A stretch of 7,870 bases of DNA, from assembly GCA_902468695.1 (NCBI GenBank), contig CABQZS010000230.1:1-7870 (forward strand). Reading direction: 5' to 3'. Below the pieces are notes generated by a model. It saw only the letters and a list, made by a program, of their open reading frames with translations, was not told the DNA's origin and ran no database searches. The position numbers and the translations under genes are program-made. Source of the DNA: an uncultured Collinsella sp. GTDB taxonomy: Bacteria; Actinomycetota; Coriobacteriia; Coriobacteriales; Coriobacteriaceae. Below are positions 1-5,232 of the stretch, one piece after another; position 1 is the first letter of the stretch, and each line of letters starts with the position of its first letter.

Positions 1-182
1 ACGCCGTGGTCCTAGAGGGCGTGCACGTAGGCAAGGGCGCTGTCGTTGCCGCCGGCGCCGTGTGCGTAGAGGACGTCCCCGCCGGCGCCGTCGTGGCCGG
101 TGTCCCCGCCCGCGTCATCAAGATGCGCGACGAGAAGACCGACAGCAAGACCGGCCTCGAAGAAGGTCTGCGCCAGCTGTAG
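1..182 (+). CDS. dapH: 2,3,4,5-tetrahydropyridine-2,6-dicarboxylate N-acetyltransferase, C-terminal part
   Basis: This is the 3' end of a gene that enters from the left; the reading frame starts at base 3 and ends with TAG at 180-182, giving 59 residues. The residues show the hexapeptide repeats of a left-handed beta-helix acyltransferase ([19 protein letters not shown], then [16 protein letters not shown]), followed by a short charged tail ending in LEEGLRQL. Both the helix end and the tail (DEKT...LRQL) match, from memory, the C-terminus of Bacillus subtilis DapH rather than generic sugar or serine acetyltransferases. DapH transfers acetyl from acetyl-CoA to tetrahydrodipicolinate in the acetylase branch of diaminopimelate and lysine synthesis, in the cytoplasm. 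The N-terminal domain and most of the beta-helix lie outside the window. A generic hexapeptide acetyltransferase is the main alternative. Confidence 0.88.
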   Translation, partial: AVVLEGVHVGKGAVVAAGAVCVEDVPAGAVVAGVPARVIKMRDEKTDSKTGLEEGLRQL

Positions 183-189
183 AAGTTAC

Positions 190-207
190 GCGGTTTTACC
201 AAACCGC
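190..207. other. Small hairpin just after the dapH stop
   Basis: GCGGTTT (190-196) and AAACCGC (201-207) form a perfect 7-bp stem with a 4-nt loop, beginning 8 nt after the dapH stop codon. No T-run follows on either strand, so it is not a canonical intrinsic terminator. It could stabilise the dapH mRNA 3' end. Confidence 0.35.
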
Positions 208-229
208 ATAACGGCTCGACGCTGCAAAC

Positions 230-360
230 GCCCCTAAGCGACAATCTGACGTTCAATCGTTGGTCGCGTACCGAAGTACGCTTCCCTCCTCTTTCACGTC
301 ACCTTGCTCGCCTAGGGGCATTTTCGCTGACGTGAGCTCAACCTGCGGCGCAATGTCAGC
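230..360 (-). ncRNA. Candidate structured RNA or switch-like element in the convergent gap
   Basis: Three stems are nested: 230-241 with 308-319, 247-252 (TGACGT) with 296-301 (ACGTCA), and 266-271 (GCGTAC) with 276-281 (GTACGC). Read as minus-strand RNA, the outer stem is a complete 12-bp helix with one G-U wobble, and the apical loop is UUCG, a very stable tetraloop. Read as plus-strand RNA, the same positions give an A-C mismatch and a CGAA loop, so the minus strand fits better. Segment 294-301 (TCACGTCA) can instead pair perfectly with 328-335 (TGACGTGA), which would break the nested fold. A further 6-bp inverted repeat joins 326-331 and 355-360. I do not recognise a known RNA family and see no convincing promoter on either strand. 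It could equally be the structured 3' UTR of dapH. Confidence 0.3.
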
Positions 361-370
361 AACCAAGCCG

Positions 371-417
371 AAAACAAAAAAGGCCGAAGTCCCAAAAGGC
401 TTCGGCCTTTGTTTTTT
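371..417. terminator. Bidirectional intrinsic terminator between dapH and the NA37 gene
   Basis: AAAGGCCGAAG (379-389) and CTTCGGCCTTT (400-410) form a perfect 11-bp stem around a 10-nt loop. On the plus strand it is followed by GTTTTTT (411-417); on the minus strand the A-rich stretch 371-378 gives a matching U-rich tail. It lies 19 nt beyond the stop codon of the minus-strand NA37 gene and about 200 nt beyond the plus-strand dapH stop, so it can end both convergent transcripts. Confidence 0.9.
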
Positions 418-435
418 GCAGCGTCCAAGCTCAGT

Positions 436-1440
436 TTATCGATTCTCAATTGACCCGATGTTTTTGAGCTCGATGGAGATGAGGCCGTTGGGCTCGTTGA
501 CGAACTCGATGTACTCGGAGTTTGAACCCATCTCGGCCGGGAAGCTGATCTCGATACCCGTGTCGGTACGGATCTTATGATTGCGCACCGCCGCGCGTTC
601 GACCTGCTTGCGCTCCACGGGCACACGCTCAGGCACCTTCTCCCCAGTCAGTGCCGCGCGCACGCTCTCCTTGATAACCGGCTCGTCCTCAAAGACCTCA
701 TCGACGATATCCCAAGGGGGCAGTTCCTCGTCATCCTCAACTTTCTCGGCAACAGCAGCCTTAACCTTGGCGAGTGCTACAGCCGTGTTGGCACCGTGCT
801 CCTCGGCGACTTCCTCGACCACACGCGTCACGGTGTCGATGACCTCCTTGCCCGATACCCCCGTGTCGCACTGCAGCAGGCCATCGGGAATGAGCATGCG
901 ATCCTCGCCGGCAATCTTGCGCTTCTTATCCACATAGCCGATCTCCATGGTGCTTGCACGCACGATTGCATAGCTCGGCACCTTTTGCGAGGGATTCGGC
1001 AGAATGGCGTAGTGGCGCGCAATGTCGTTGCGCACCTCGCCCTCTTCGCGACCCACCTCGTGCATAAAAGCCTGCTTGGAGCCCAGCAGCATCACGGCAA
1101 ACCAGCGGGCGTCCTCATCGTCGTCAAAATCAGCCACGAGCACGTCGGTGGACTCGGCTTTCTCAGCCTTGGTGAGCTCGGAGGAGATAAACTCCGCAAT
1201 CTGCTGCGACAGGTCCACGAACTCGCGCTCGCCAAAGAAATAGCCCTTGAGCTCGCCGCCGAATGCGGAGTTCTCGGCAAACGTGGCGCGTTTATTGTCG
1301 GCCGAGGTGCGTGCACGGCGCAGGTGCGTGGTCACGAAGTTGCGGACGGTACGGCTCTCGATATCGAGCTCGCGCTGGCTCATAACGTTGACGGCAGAGT
1401 CAAAGTCCAGGATATGCAGAATCGCGTGATTGATTTTCAT
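436..1440 (-). CDS. Nucleoid-associated protein, NA37/NdpA (YejK) family
   Basis: The protein has 334 residues and covers the whole NA37 (37-kDa nucleoid-associated protein) domain. The start MKINHAILHILDFDS and the end, with TDTGIEISFP, EYIEFVNEPNG and ISIELKNIG, are hallmarks of the Gram-positive branch of this family. Members of the family associate with the nucleoid; the precise role in this branch is poorly defined. The middle (about residues 215-265) is acidic and Ala/Val/Glu-rich and may be a flexible or coiled linker. I chose ATG at 1440 over the in-frame ATG at 1449 (which adds MPY). Family members begin MKI, and the only Shine-Dalgarno-like GGA lies directly against the upstream ATG but about 9 nt from the chosen one. 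A TATACT -10 box lies about 40 bp upstream, and an intrinsic terminator follows the stop. The DUF2974 gene lies upstream on the same strand, about 110 nt away. Confidence 0.88.
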   Translation of the reverse strand: MKINHAILHILDFDSAVNVMSQRELDIESRTVRNFVTTHLRRARTSADNKRATFAENSAFGGELKGYFFGEREFVDLSQQIAEFISSELTKAEKAESTDVLVADFDDDEDARWFAVMLLGSKQAFMHEVGREEGEVRNDIARHYAILPNPSQKVPSYAIVRASTMEIGYVDKKRKIAGEDRMLIPDGLLQCDTGVSGKEVIDTVTRVVEEVAEEHGANTAVALAKVKAAVAEKVEDDEELPPWDIVDEVFEDEPVIKESVRAALTGEKVPERVPVERKQVERAAVRNHKIRTDTGIEISFPAEMGSNSEYIEFVNEPNGLISIELKNIGSIENR

Positions 1441-1478
1441 ATACGGCATTCCGTTCTAGATCGATTTCGGCACGAACC

Positions 1479-1484
1479 AGTATA
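1479..1484 (-). promoter_or_regulatory. Probable -10 box of the NA37 gene
   Basis: AGTATA on the plus strand reads TATACT on the minus strand, close to TATAAT, and would place the transcript start about 30 nt before the NA37 start codon. No good -35 hexamer is seen 17 bp upstream. That zone instead contains the direct repeat of GGCGCATCG, which might be an activator site. Confidence 0.45.
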
Positions 1485-1502
1485 GCGGTCGATCCCGCCC
1501 CA

Positions 1503-1526
1503 GGCGCATCGAAGATTGGCGCATCG
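1503..1526. repeat. Tandem GGCGCATCG direct repeat
   Basis: GGCGCATCG occurs at 1503-1511 and again at 1518-1526, with a 15-bp period. The second copy forms part of the left arm of the adjacent hairpin repeat. The pair overlaps the expected -35 zone of the NA37 gene. It may be an operator, or a partial copy of the hairpin repeat arm. Confidence 0.45.
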
Positions 1527-1549
1527 GGGACAGGTTGCTTTGCGCCAAT
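1515..1549. repeat. REP-like hairpin repeat, copy 1
   Basis: ATTGGCGCA (1515-1523) and TGCGCCAAT (1541-1549) form a perfect 9-bp inverted repeat around a 17-nt centre containing GGGGACAGGTTGCTT. It ends 2 nt from the DUF2974 stop codon. Over 31 aligned positions it matches copy 2 (2730-2760) at 26. Two of the five differences are a matched C-G to T-A exchange within the stem. There is no U-run, so it is not a standard terminator, though it could protect the 3' end of the mRNA. Confidence 0.7.
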
Positions 1550-1551
1550 GG

Positions 1552-2712
1552 CTAGCGCAGGAGCTCGGACTGCCAAGCCTCGAGCTGTTCTGCCAAGCTC
1601 TTGCCGGCAGCGGGCATGTCGATCTGGGGACGTTTGGGCAGAAGTGCACACTTAAGAATCGCAACGATAGTCTGCGAGACAAAGCGTCGCGTATCCTTGT
1701 CAAAGCCTTGCGCAGCCTGGAGCATCACGGGCAGGCTCTCGCGCAGATTCCCAGCGATATCCGCAAACCGCTCAGCACCCGTAGCCTCAAGCACGGAGAA
1801 CAACGCATCTACAAAACGCTCGCGCTCGCTAGGCGACACCGCAAGCAGCATCTCGCGAATGGAGCCATCAACGTATCGAGCACCGGCGGACAGGCGCTCA
1901 CAGTACACGAAGTCGCGACCATCAACCACCCAGCTAAAGGGATTATGCTGAAGCAGGCTGAACTCGGTGCTCTCAACGATGGCATAGTCCTCCTGTGTCT
2001 CGAACATCATGCCAAAGATCGACGACCGAGGTAGCGTCTTGTCGATTCGACCGGATAGATCGGCGAAGGCGTTGCCGCTCAGAAACTCCTCGACGAAGCC
2101 CGGACCATCATGGGAATACGCCCGTTCGATTCGCTCACGGGCGACATCGGGGCACATCGCCGCACCGTACACCGCAAGGTTTCCACCCTTGGAATGACCT
2201 CCGCACAAAAGCGGCCCGTCAATCGCATCCGCCGCCTCGTCTACATAACGCGCCGCGGATTCCTGGGCCGGCACAGGACACCGGAACGCCATGTTAAAGT
2301 CCTCTTTCCAGCCCACAATCGTGCTGTCGGTCCCCCGGAAGGCAAGATAGCTAAACCCCGCCGGAAATCGGAACGTCATGGCCGCAAACTGCTCCGTTGT
2401 CTCGGCATCACTCACGCTACGATAGCCGCAAACACGAACGCCACGGCAGCGAGGGCTTGCTGCCACAGCCTCCAACAGGGCACGACTCCCCTCCGGATCC
2501 CACAGGTCGCCAATCATGTCTTGGTAGCACTCGGCGCGCAGCAGCTCGCGTACGTCTAGGCCCTGCCAGTTCGTCAGCTCCGCCATATCACCCGGCAAAC
2601 GCAAATAGGACAACCACGAAAAGACCAGGCTATCCACCGCGCAGAACGGCCGTTCCTCAAACGGATCAAACGCTGTCTGGGCATAGGTCAAAAAATTAGG
2701 CGAATCCGACAT
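1552..2712 (-). CDS. DUF2974 (Mbeg1-like) alpha/beta-hydrolase
   Basis: The protein has 386 residues and looks complete for this lipase-like family. FRGTDSTIVGWKEDFN (about 125-140) is the conserved oxyanion-hole region typical of class 3 lipase-like folds. GGHSKGGNLAVYGA (171-184) contains the nucleophile elbow with Ser174. Asp202 in SHDGPGF and His256 in LQHNPFSW are the likely remaining members of a Ser-Asp-His triad, so it is probably an active serine hydrolase. No signal peptide or membrane segment is seen, so it should be cytoplasmic. The substrate is unknown; I know DUF2974 proteins mainly as uncharacterised hydrolases of Firmicutes and Actinobacteria. The start ATG at 2712 has a GGGAGG Shine-Dalgarno 3 nt away, a short spacing. 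Hairpin repeats sit 18 nt upstream of the start and 2 nt beyond the stop. No terminator separates it from the NA37 gene downstream, so read-through is plausible. Confidence 0.87.
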   Translation of the reverse strand: MSDSPNFLTYAQTAFDPFEERPFCAVDSLVFSWLSYLRLPGDMAELTNWQGLDVRELLRAECYQDMIGDLWDPEGSRALLEAVAASPRCRGVRVCGYRSVSDAETTEQFAAMTFRFPAGFSYLAFRGTDSTIVGWKEDFNMAFRCPVPAQESAARYVDEAADAIDGPLLCGGHSKGGNLAVYGAAMCPDVARERIERAYSHDGPGFVEEFLSGNAFADLSGRIDKTLPRSSIFGMMFETQEDYAIVESTEFSLLQHNPFSWVVDGRDFVYCERLSAGARYVDGSIREMLLAVSPSERERFVDALFSVLEATGAERFADIAGNLRESLPVMLQAAQGFDKDTRRFVSQTIVAILKCALLPKRPQIDMPAAGKSLAEQLEAWQSELLR

Positions 2713-2729
2713 GGCCCTCCCATCAACTA

Positions 2730-2760
2730 TGGTGCATTGGGGTCAGGTTACTTTGCACCA
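2730..2760. repeat. REP-like hairpin repeat, copy 2
   Basis: TGGTGCA (2730-2736) and TGCACCA (2754-2760) form a perfect 7-bp inverted repeat around a 17-nt centre containing GGGGTCAGGTTACTT. It has the same orientation and architecture as copy 1 at 1515-1549; 14 of 17 centre bases match. It abuts the U-tract of the ldh terminator on one side and lies 18 nt from the DUF2974 start codon on the other, so it would be in that gene's 5' leader. Confidence 0.7.
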
Positions 2761-2795
2761 AAAAGGCGCCCGGGCCGTGTGGACCCGGACGCCTT
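2760..2795 (-). terminator. Intrinsic terminator of ldh
   Basis: In minus-strand RNA the arms 2795-2782 and 2776-2763 form a 14-bp stem with two G-U wobbles and a 5-nt loop, followed by UUUUU (2764-2760). It begins about 30 nt after the ldh stop codon. On the plus strand the two wobbles become mismatches and there is no T-run, so it is directional for ldh. Confidence 0.85.
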
Positions 2796-2796
2796 C

Positions 2797-2802
2797 ATTG
2801 TA
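2797..2802 (-). promoter_or_regulatory. Possible -10 box for the DUF2974 gene
   Basis: The minus strand reads TACAAT here, a 5/6 match to the -10 consensus and the same hexamer seen upstream of nadE. No good -35 is visible. Transcription from it would begin just before the ldh terminator hairpin, which would have to be read through to reach the DUF2974 gene. It may therefore be fortuitous. Confidence 0.25.
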
Positions 2803-2826
2803 GCTTTTCGCTCTAGCGAGCTTGAT

Positions 2827-3777
2827 TTAGCAGGAGAAGTCGACGCTGTCGATGATGTCCTTGAGGGCCTTGGCGGAGGCTGTGAGCTCATGCTGCTCGT
2901 CATCGTTCAGCGGCACGGGGACGCGGCAGACGACGCCGTCGCGGCCAACGACCGTCGGCATGGAGATAGCCAGATCGGACAGGCCATACTCGCCCACCAT
3001 GAGCGAGGAAACGGGCAGAACGGTCTGCTCATCGCGCATGACAGCGGTGCAGATGCGCTTGACGGCCATGGCGACGCCGTAGTAGGTGGCGTGCTTCTTC
3101 TCGATGATGGTGTAGGCGGAGTTCTTGACGTCCTCGGCGATACGCTTCTCGGCAGCCTCGTGCTCCAGATGACCGTGAAGCTCGCAGAAGGTGTTCAGCG
3201 GAACGCCAGCAACCTGAGCGCTGGACCAAGCGACAAACTCGGAGTCGCCGTGCTCGCCCATGACATAGGCCTGGACATCGCGCGGATCAACCTCGACGTG
3301 GGCACCAAGCATCTGCTGCAGACGGCCAGTGTCGAGCACGGTGCCGGAGCCGATGACATGGCCCTCGGGCAGGCCGGACATCTTGATGGCAGCATAGGTC
3401 AGAACATCAACCGGGTTGGAGACGATTAGCAGAATGCCGTCGAAGCCGGACTTCTTAATCTCGGGGATAATGGACTTAAAGATGTTAACGTTCTTGTTGA
3501 CCAGGTCCAGGCGGGTCTCACCGGGCTTCTGGGCAGCGCCAGCGGTGACGACGATCATGGCGGCGTCGGCGACATCGGAATAATCGCCGGCGTAGATCTT
3601 CATCGGCTCGGCAAACGTCATGCCGTGCGCGATATCCAGAGCCTCACCCTCGGCGCGGTTCTTGTCCACGTCGATGAGGACCATCTCGGAGAACAGACCG
3701 CTCTGCATCAGAGCGAACGCCGAAGACGAACCGACGAAACCGCAGCCGACAATAGCGACCTTCTTCTCGTTAACCAT
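2827..3777 (-). CDS. ldh: L-lactate dehydrogenase (NAD-dependent)
   Basis: This 316-residue cytoplasmic enzyme reduces pyruvate to L-lactate and regenerates NAD+ in fermentation. The Rossmann fold begins with VGCGFVGSSSA (10-20), and Asp36/Asp38 lie at the end of the second strand. Gln83 in AAQKPGETR marks lactate rather than malate specificity, and Arg89 lies on the mobile loop. Asn121, Asp149 and Arg152 (VLDTGRL), His176 (GEHGDSE) and Thr231 complete the active site. The two positions that bind fructose-1,6-bisphosphate in Bacillus enzymes (Arg173 and His188 in family numbering) are Gln154 and Gln169 here, so classical FBP activation is unlikely. ATG at 3777 was chosen because GGGAG lies 6 nt upstream and the length fits the family; the frame stays open to an upstream ATG at 3855 that lacks support. 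The leader carries a 14-bp hairpin, and an intrinsic terminator follows the gene. Confidence 0.95.
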   Translation of the reverse strand: MVNEKKVAIVGCGFVGSSSAFALMQSGLFSEMVLIDVDKNRAEGEALDIAHGMTFAEPMKIYAGDYSDVADAAMIVVTAGAAQKPGETRLDLVNKNVNIFKSIIPEIKKSGFDGILLIVSNPVDVLTYAAIKMSGLPEGHVIGSGTVLDTGRLQQMLGAHVEVDPRDVQAYVMGEHGDSEFVAWSSAQVAGVPLNTFCELHGHLEHEAAEKRIAEDVKNSAYTIIEKKHATYYGVAMAVKRICTAVMRDEQTVLPVSSLMVGEYGLSDLAISMPTVVGRDGVVCRVPVPLNDDEQHELTASAKALKDIIDSVDFSC

Positions 3778-3802
3778 TAGAAACTCCCATCTCTCTCCAC
3801 AA

Positions 3803-3835
3803 ACAAGCCGCCCGGGAACGACCCGAGCGGCTTGT
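3803..3835 (-). promoter_or_regulatory. Strong hairpin in the ldh 5' leader
   Basis: In minus-strand RNA, 3835-3822 and 3816-3803 form a 14-bp stem with one G-U wobble and a 5-nt loop. It is followed by UUGUGG and then the ldh Shine-Dalgarno GGGAG about 10 nt later. The U-tract is weak, so it may be an attenuator, a stabiliser of the mRNA 5' end, or a poor terminator for upstream transcription. The ldh start codon is 25 nt beyond the stem. Confidence 0.6.
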
Positions 3836-3866
3836 CGTAATCCCAATACATCCAATCGGGACTTTG

Positions 3867-3872
3867 ATTATG
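3867..3872 (-). promoter_or_regulatory. Possible -10 box of ldh
   Basis: ATTATG on the plus strand reads CATAAT on the minus strand, a 5/6 match to TATAAT. Transcription would start near 3860 and give a leader of about 80 nt that includes the 3803-3835 hairpin. The -35 region (CGATTT at 17-bp spacing) is weak. Confidence 0.35.
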
Positions 3873-3914
3873 CCCCTATTCGCAGCCGAAAATCGACCGT
3901 TTACCGAAATTGTT

Positions 3915-3952
3915 TGCAGTATTCGTAAAATAACTGCACGAAATCGGTTTCG
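3915..3952. promoter_or_regulatory. Inverted repeats upstream of ldh, possible operators
   Basis: TGCAGT (3915-3920) and ACTGCA (3933-3938) form an inverted repeat with an AT-rich 12-nt spacer. CGAAATCGGTTTCG (3939-3952) directly next to it is a near-palindrome with 5-bp arms. Both lie upstream of the proposed ldh promoter. They do not match the Rex consensus as I know it. GTTTCG (3947-3952) can also pair with CGAAAC (3967-3972) just after the aminotransferase stop, a weak terminator candidate. Confidence 0.25.
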
Positions 3953-3978
3953 AGCTATTGACGGGCCGAAACAGGTTT

Positions 3979-5142
3979 CTAATACAGGCCCGCCTCGCGA
4001 ATGGCCTCGACAGCCAAAGCGATCTGATCGGGCGGCAGGACCAGCGCCATGCGCACGTGCCCCTCGCCCGAAGGACCAAAACTCGCGCCCGGCGTCACCA
4101 CAACGCCGGCCTTCTCCATGAGCTCCTCGCAAAACGCCATGGAATCGGTGCGACCACCGGGAAGCTTGGCCCACACAAACATAGAGCCATGCGCGTTGGG
4201 ACGCTCCCAGCCCAGGCCCTCAAGACCGTCGCACAGGGCATCGCGGCGCTCCTGGTACTTCAGGCGCTGCGCCTCGACCTCATCGCGCGGACCGTTCAGG
4301 CAGGCAATGGCGGCCTTCTGGATCGGGAAGAACATACCGAAGTCGATCTGGCCGCGCAGCTTGGCAAAGGCCGAGACTGCATCCTCGCGACCGACCAAAA
4401 AGCCGATGCGGGCACCGGTGACGTTAAACGACTTGGAAAGCGAGAAGAACTCAACGCCCACCTCGAGCGCGCCGGGATACTGCAAGAAGCTGCCGCCCGG
4501 CTCGCCGTCGAACACGATGTCGGAGTATGCGTTGTCATGGACGATGAGCAGGTCGTGCTCGCGGGCGAAAGCGATAATCTCCTCGTAGACCTCGGGCGTA
4601 CCCACCGAGCCGACCGGGTTCGCGGGCAGCGACACGATCATATACTTGGCACGATCGGCCACCTCGGGATCGATACCCGCCACATAGGGCAGGTAATTAT
4701 GCTCGGCAACCAGCGGATAGTATTCGAGCTTGGCATCGGCGATCTTGGCACCCGCCTCAAAGACCGGATAGCACGGATCGGGAACCAGAATGGTGTCACC
4801 CGGATCGAGCAGGGCCAGGCCCAAATGGCCCACGCCCTCCTGCGTGCCGTTGCACGACTGCACCATGGACGGCGTAATGCCCGAAACGCCAAAGCGGCGC
4901 TCATAGTAATCGCACACGGCTTGCTTGAGTTCGGGCAGGTCGCGCAGGGCGTACTTCCACATCTCGGGATCCTGGGCGGCTTGCGTAAGTGCCTCGACCA
5001 CGTGGCCGTACGGCTTAAAGTCGGGCGTGCCCACGCTCATGTTGTAAATGGTCTTACCCTGAGCCTTCAGCGCGAGAAGTTTGTTGTTGAGCGAGGCGAA
5101 GACCTCCGCGCCAAAGCGGTCGAGACGCTGCGATGCCTGCAT
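3979..5142 (-). CDS. Class I/II PLP-dependent aminotransferase (DapL/PatA-like)
   Basis: The protein has 387 residues and the type I aminotransferase fold. NGTQEG (98-103) would hold the PLP phosphate. Asn175 in PANPVG, Asp203 and Tyr206 in HDNAY, and the Schiff-base Lys237 in SLSKSFN form the cofactor site. Arg364 in GHVRMAL should bind the substrate carboxylate. The stretch SFLQYPGA, VGVEFFSLSKSFNVTGARIGFLVG, then IDFGMFFPIQ resembles DapL-type LL-diaminopimelate aminotransferases. Since dapH lies about 3.8 kb away, an N-acetyl-diaminopimelate aminotransferase is also possible, as is a general alanine/aspartate enzyme. Substrate cannot be fixed from sequence. ATG at 5142 was chosen because AAAGG lies 7 nt upstream and family alignment begins there. 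The frame is open to 5232, but that extension would encode the terminator hairpin. It follows nadE by 118 nt, with a terminator-like hairpin between them. Confidence 0.88.
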   Translation of the reverse strand: MQASQRLDRFGAEVFASLNNKLLALKAQGKTIYNMSVGTPDFKPYGHVVEALTQAAQDPEMWKYALRDLPELKQAVCDYYERRFGVSGITPSMVQSCNGTQEGVGHLGLALLDPGDTILVPDPCYPVFEAGAKIADAKLEYYPLVAEHNYLPYVAGIDPEVADRAKYMIVSLPANPVGSVGTPEVYEEIIAFAREHDLLIVHDNAYSDIVFDGEPGGSFLQYPGALEVGVEFFSLSKSFNVTGARIGFLVGREDAVSAFAKLRGQIDFGMFFPIQKAAIACLNGPRDEVEAQRLKYQERRDALCDGLEGLGWERPNAHGSMFVWAKLPGGRTDSMAFCEELMEKAGVVVTPGASFGPSGEGHVRMALVLPPDQIALAVEAIREAGLY

Positions 5143-5160
5143 GGTGCCACCTTTCGATAT

Positions 5161-5192
5161 AAAAAACGCGGCGCTCCGACAAGAGCGCCGCG
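5161..5192 (-). terminator. Intrinsic terminator after nadE, in the leader of the aminotransferase
   Basis: In minus-strand RNA, 5192-5183 and 5176-5167 form a perfect 10-bp GC-rich stem with a 6-nt loop, followed at once by UUUUUU (5166-5161). It lies about 70 nt after the nadE stop codon and its U-tract ends only 18 nt before the aminotransferase start codon. As a terminator it would end nadE transcripts. There is almost no room for a promoter downstream, so it may act as an attenuator of the aminotransferase. Alternatively a -10 box (TATATC) overlapping the U-tract could drive a very short leader. Confidence 0.85.
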
Positions 5193-5209
5193 CGATACGG
5201 GCCATCAGA

Positions 5210-5232
5210 TTGCAAAAGTGTAACGCTTGCAA
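5210..5232. promoter_or_regulatory. Paired TTGCAA sites, operator or promoter upstream of the aminotransferase
   Basis: The 6-bp palindrome TTGCAA occurs at 5210-5215 and at 5227-5232, separated by 11 bp. On the minus strand the 5227-5232 copy could be a -35 box (4/6 match) with TCTGAT (5209-5204) as -10 at 17-bp spacing. Such a transcript would begin just ahead of the 5167-5192 hairpin. Confidence 0.3.

Noticed and set aside
230..319. tRNA, 4.5S SRP RNA or known riboswitch in the convergent gap
   Set aside because: There is no cloverleaf or CCA end, no SRP-type GGAAG/AGCA core, and no riboswitch consensus that I can recognise.
577..1485. Plus-strand open frame of 302 codons opposite the NA37 gene
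   Set aside because: It is antisense to a well-matched NA37 protein, no protein family is recognisable, and its composition is that of a shadow frame.
3778..3855. N-terminal extension of lactate dehydrogenase by 26 residues
   Set aside because: It would span the leader hairpin and the GGGAG Shine-Dalgarno; the family's start and length fit ATG 3777.
3867..3952. Redox-sensor Rex operator upstream of ldh
   Set aside because: The inverted repeats here do not match the TTGTGA-N-TCACAA type consensus, so the site is left as an unassigned palindrome.
3958..5223. Long plus-strand open frame of 421 codons opposite the aminotransferase
   Set aside because: It is antisense to a clearly recognisable aminotransferase in GC-rich DNA, its product resembles no family, and it runs through the terminator hairpin.
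5143..5232. N-terminal extension of the aminotransferase by 30 residues to ATG 5232
   Set aside because: The extension would translate the terminator hairpin, lacks a good ribosome binding site and is not expected in the family; ATG 5142 has AAAGG at proper spacing.
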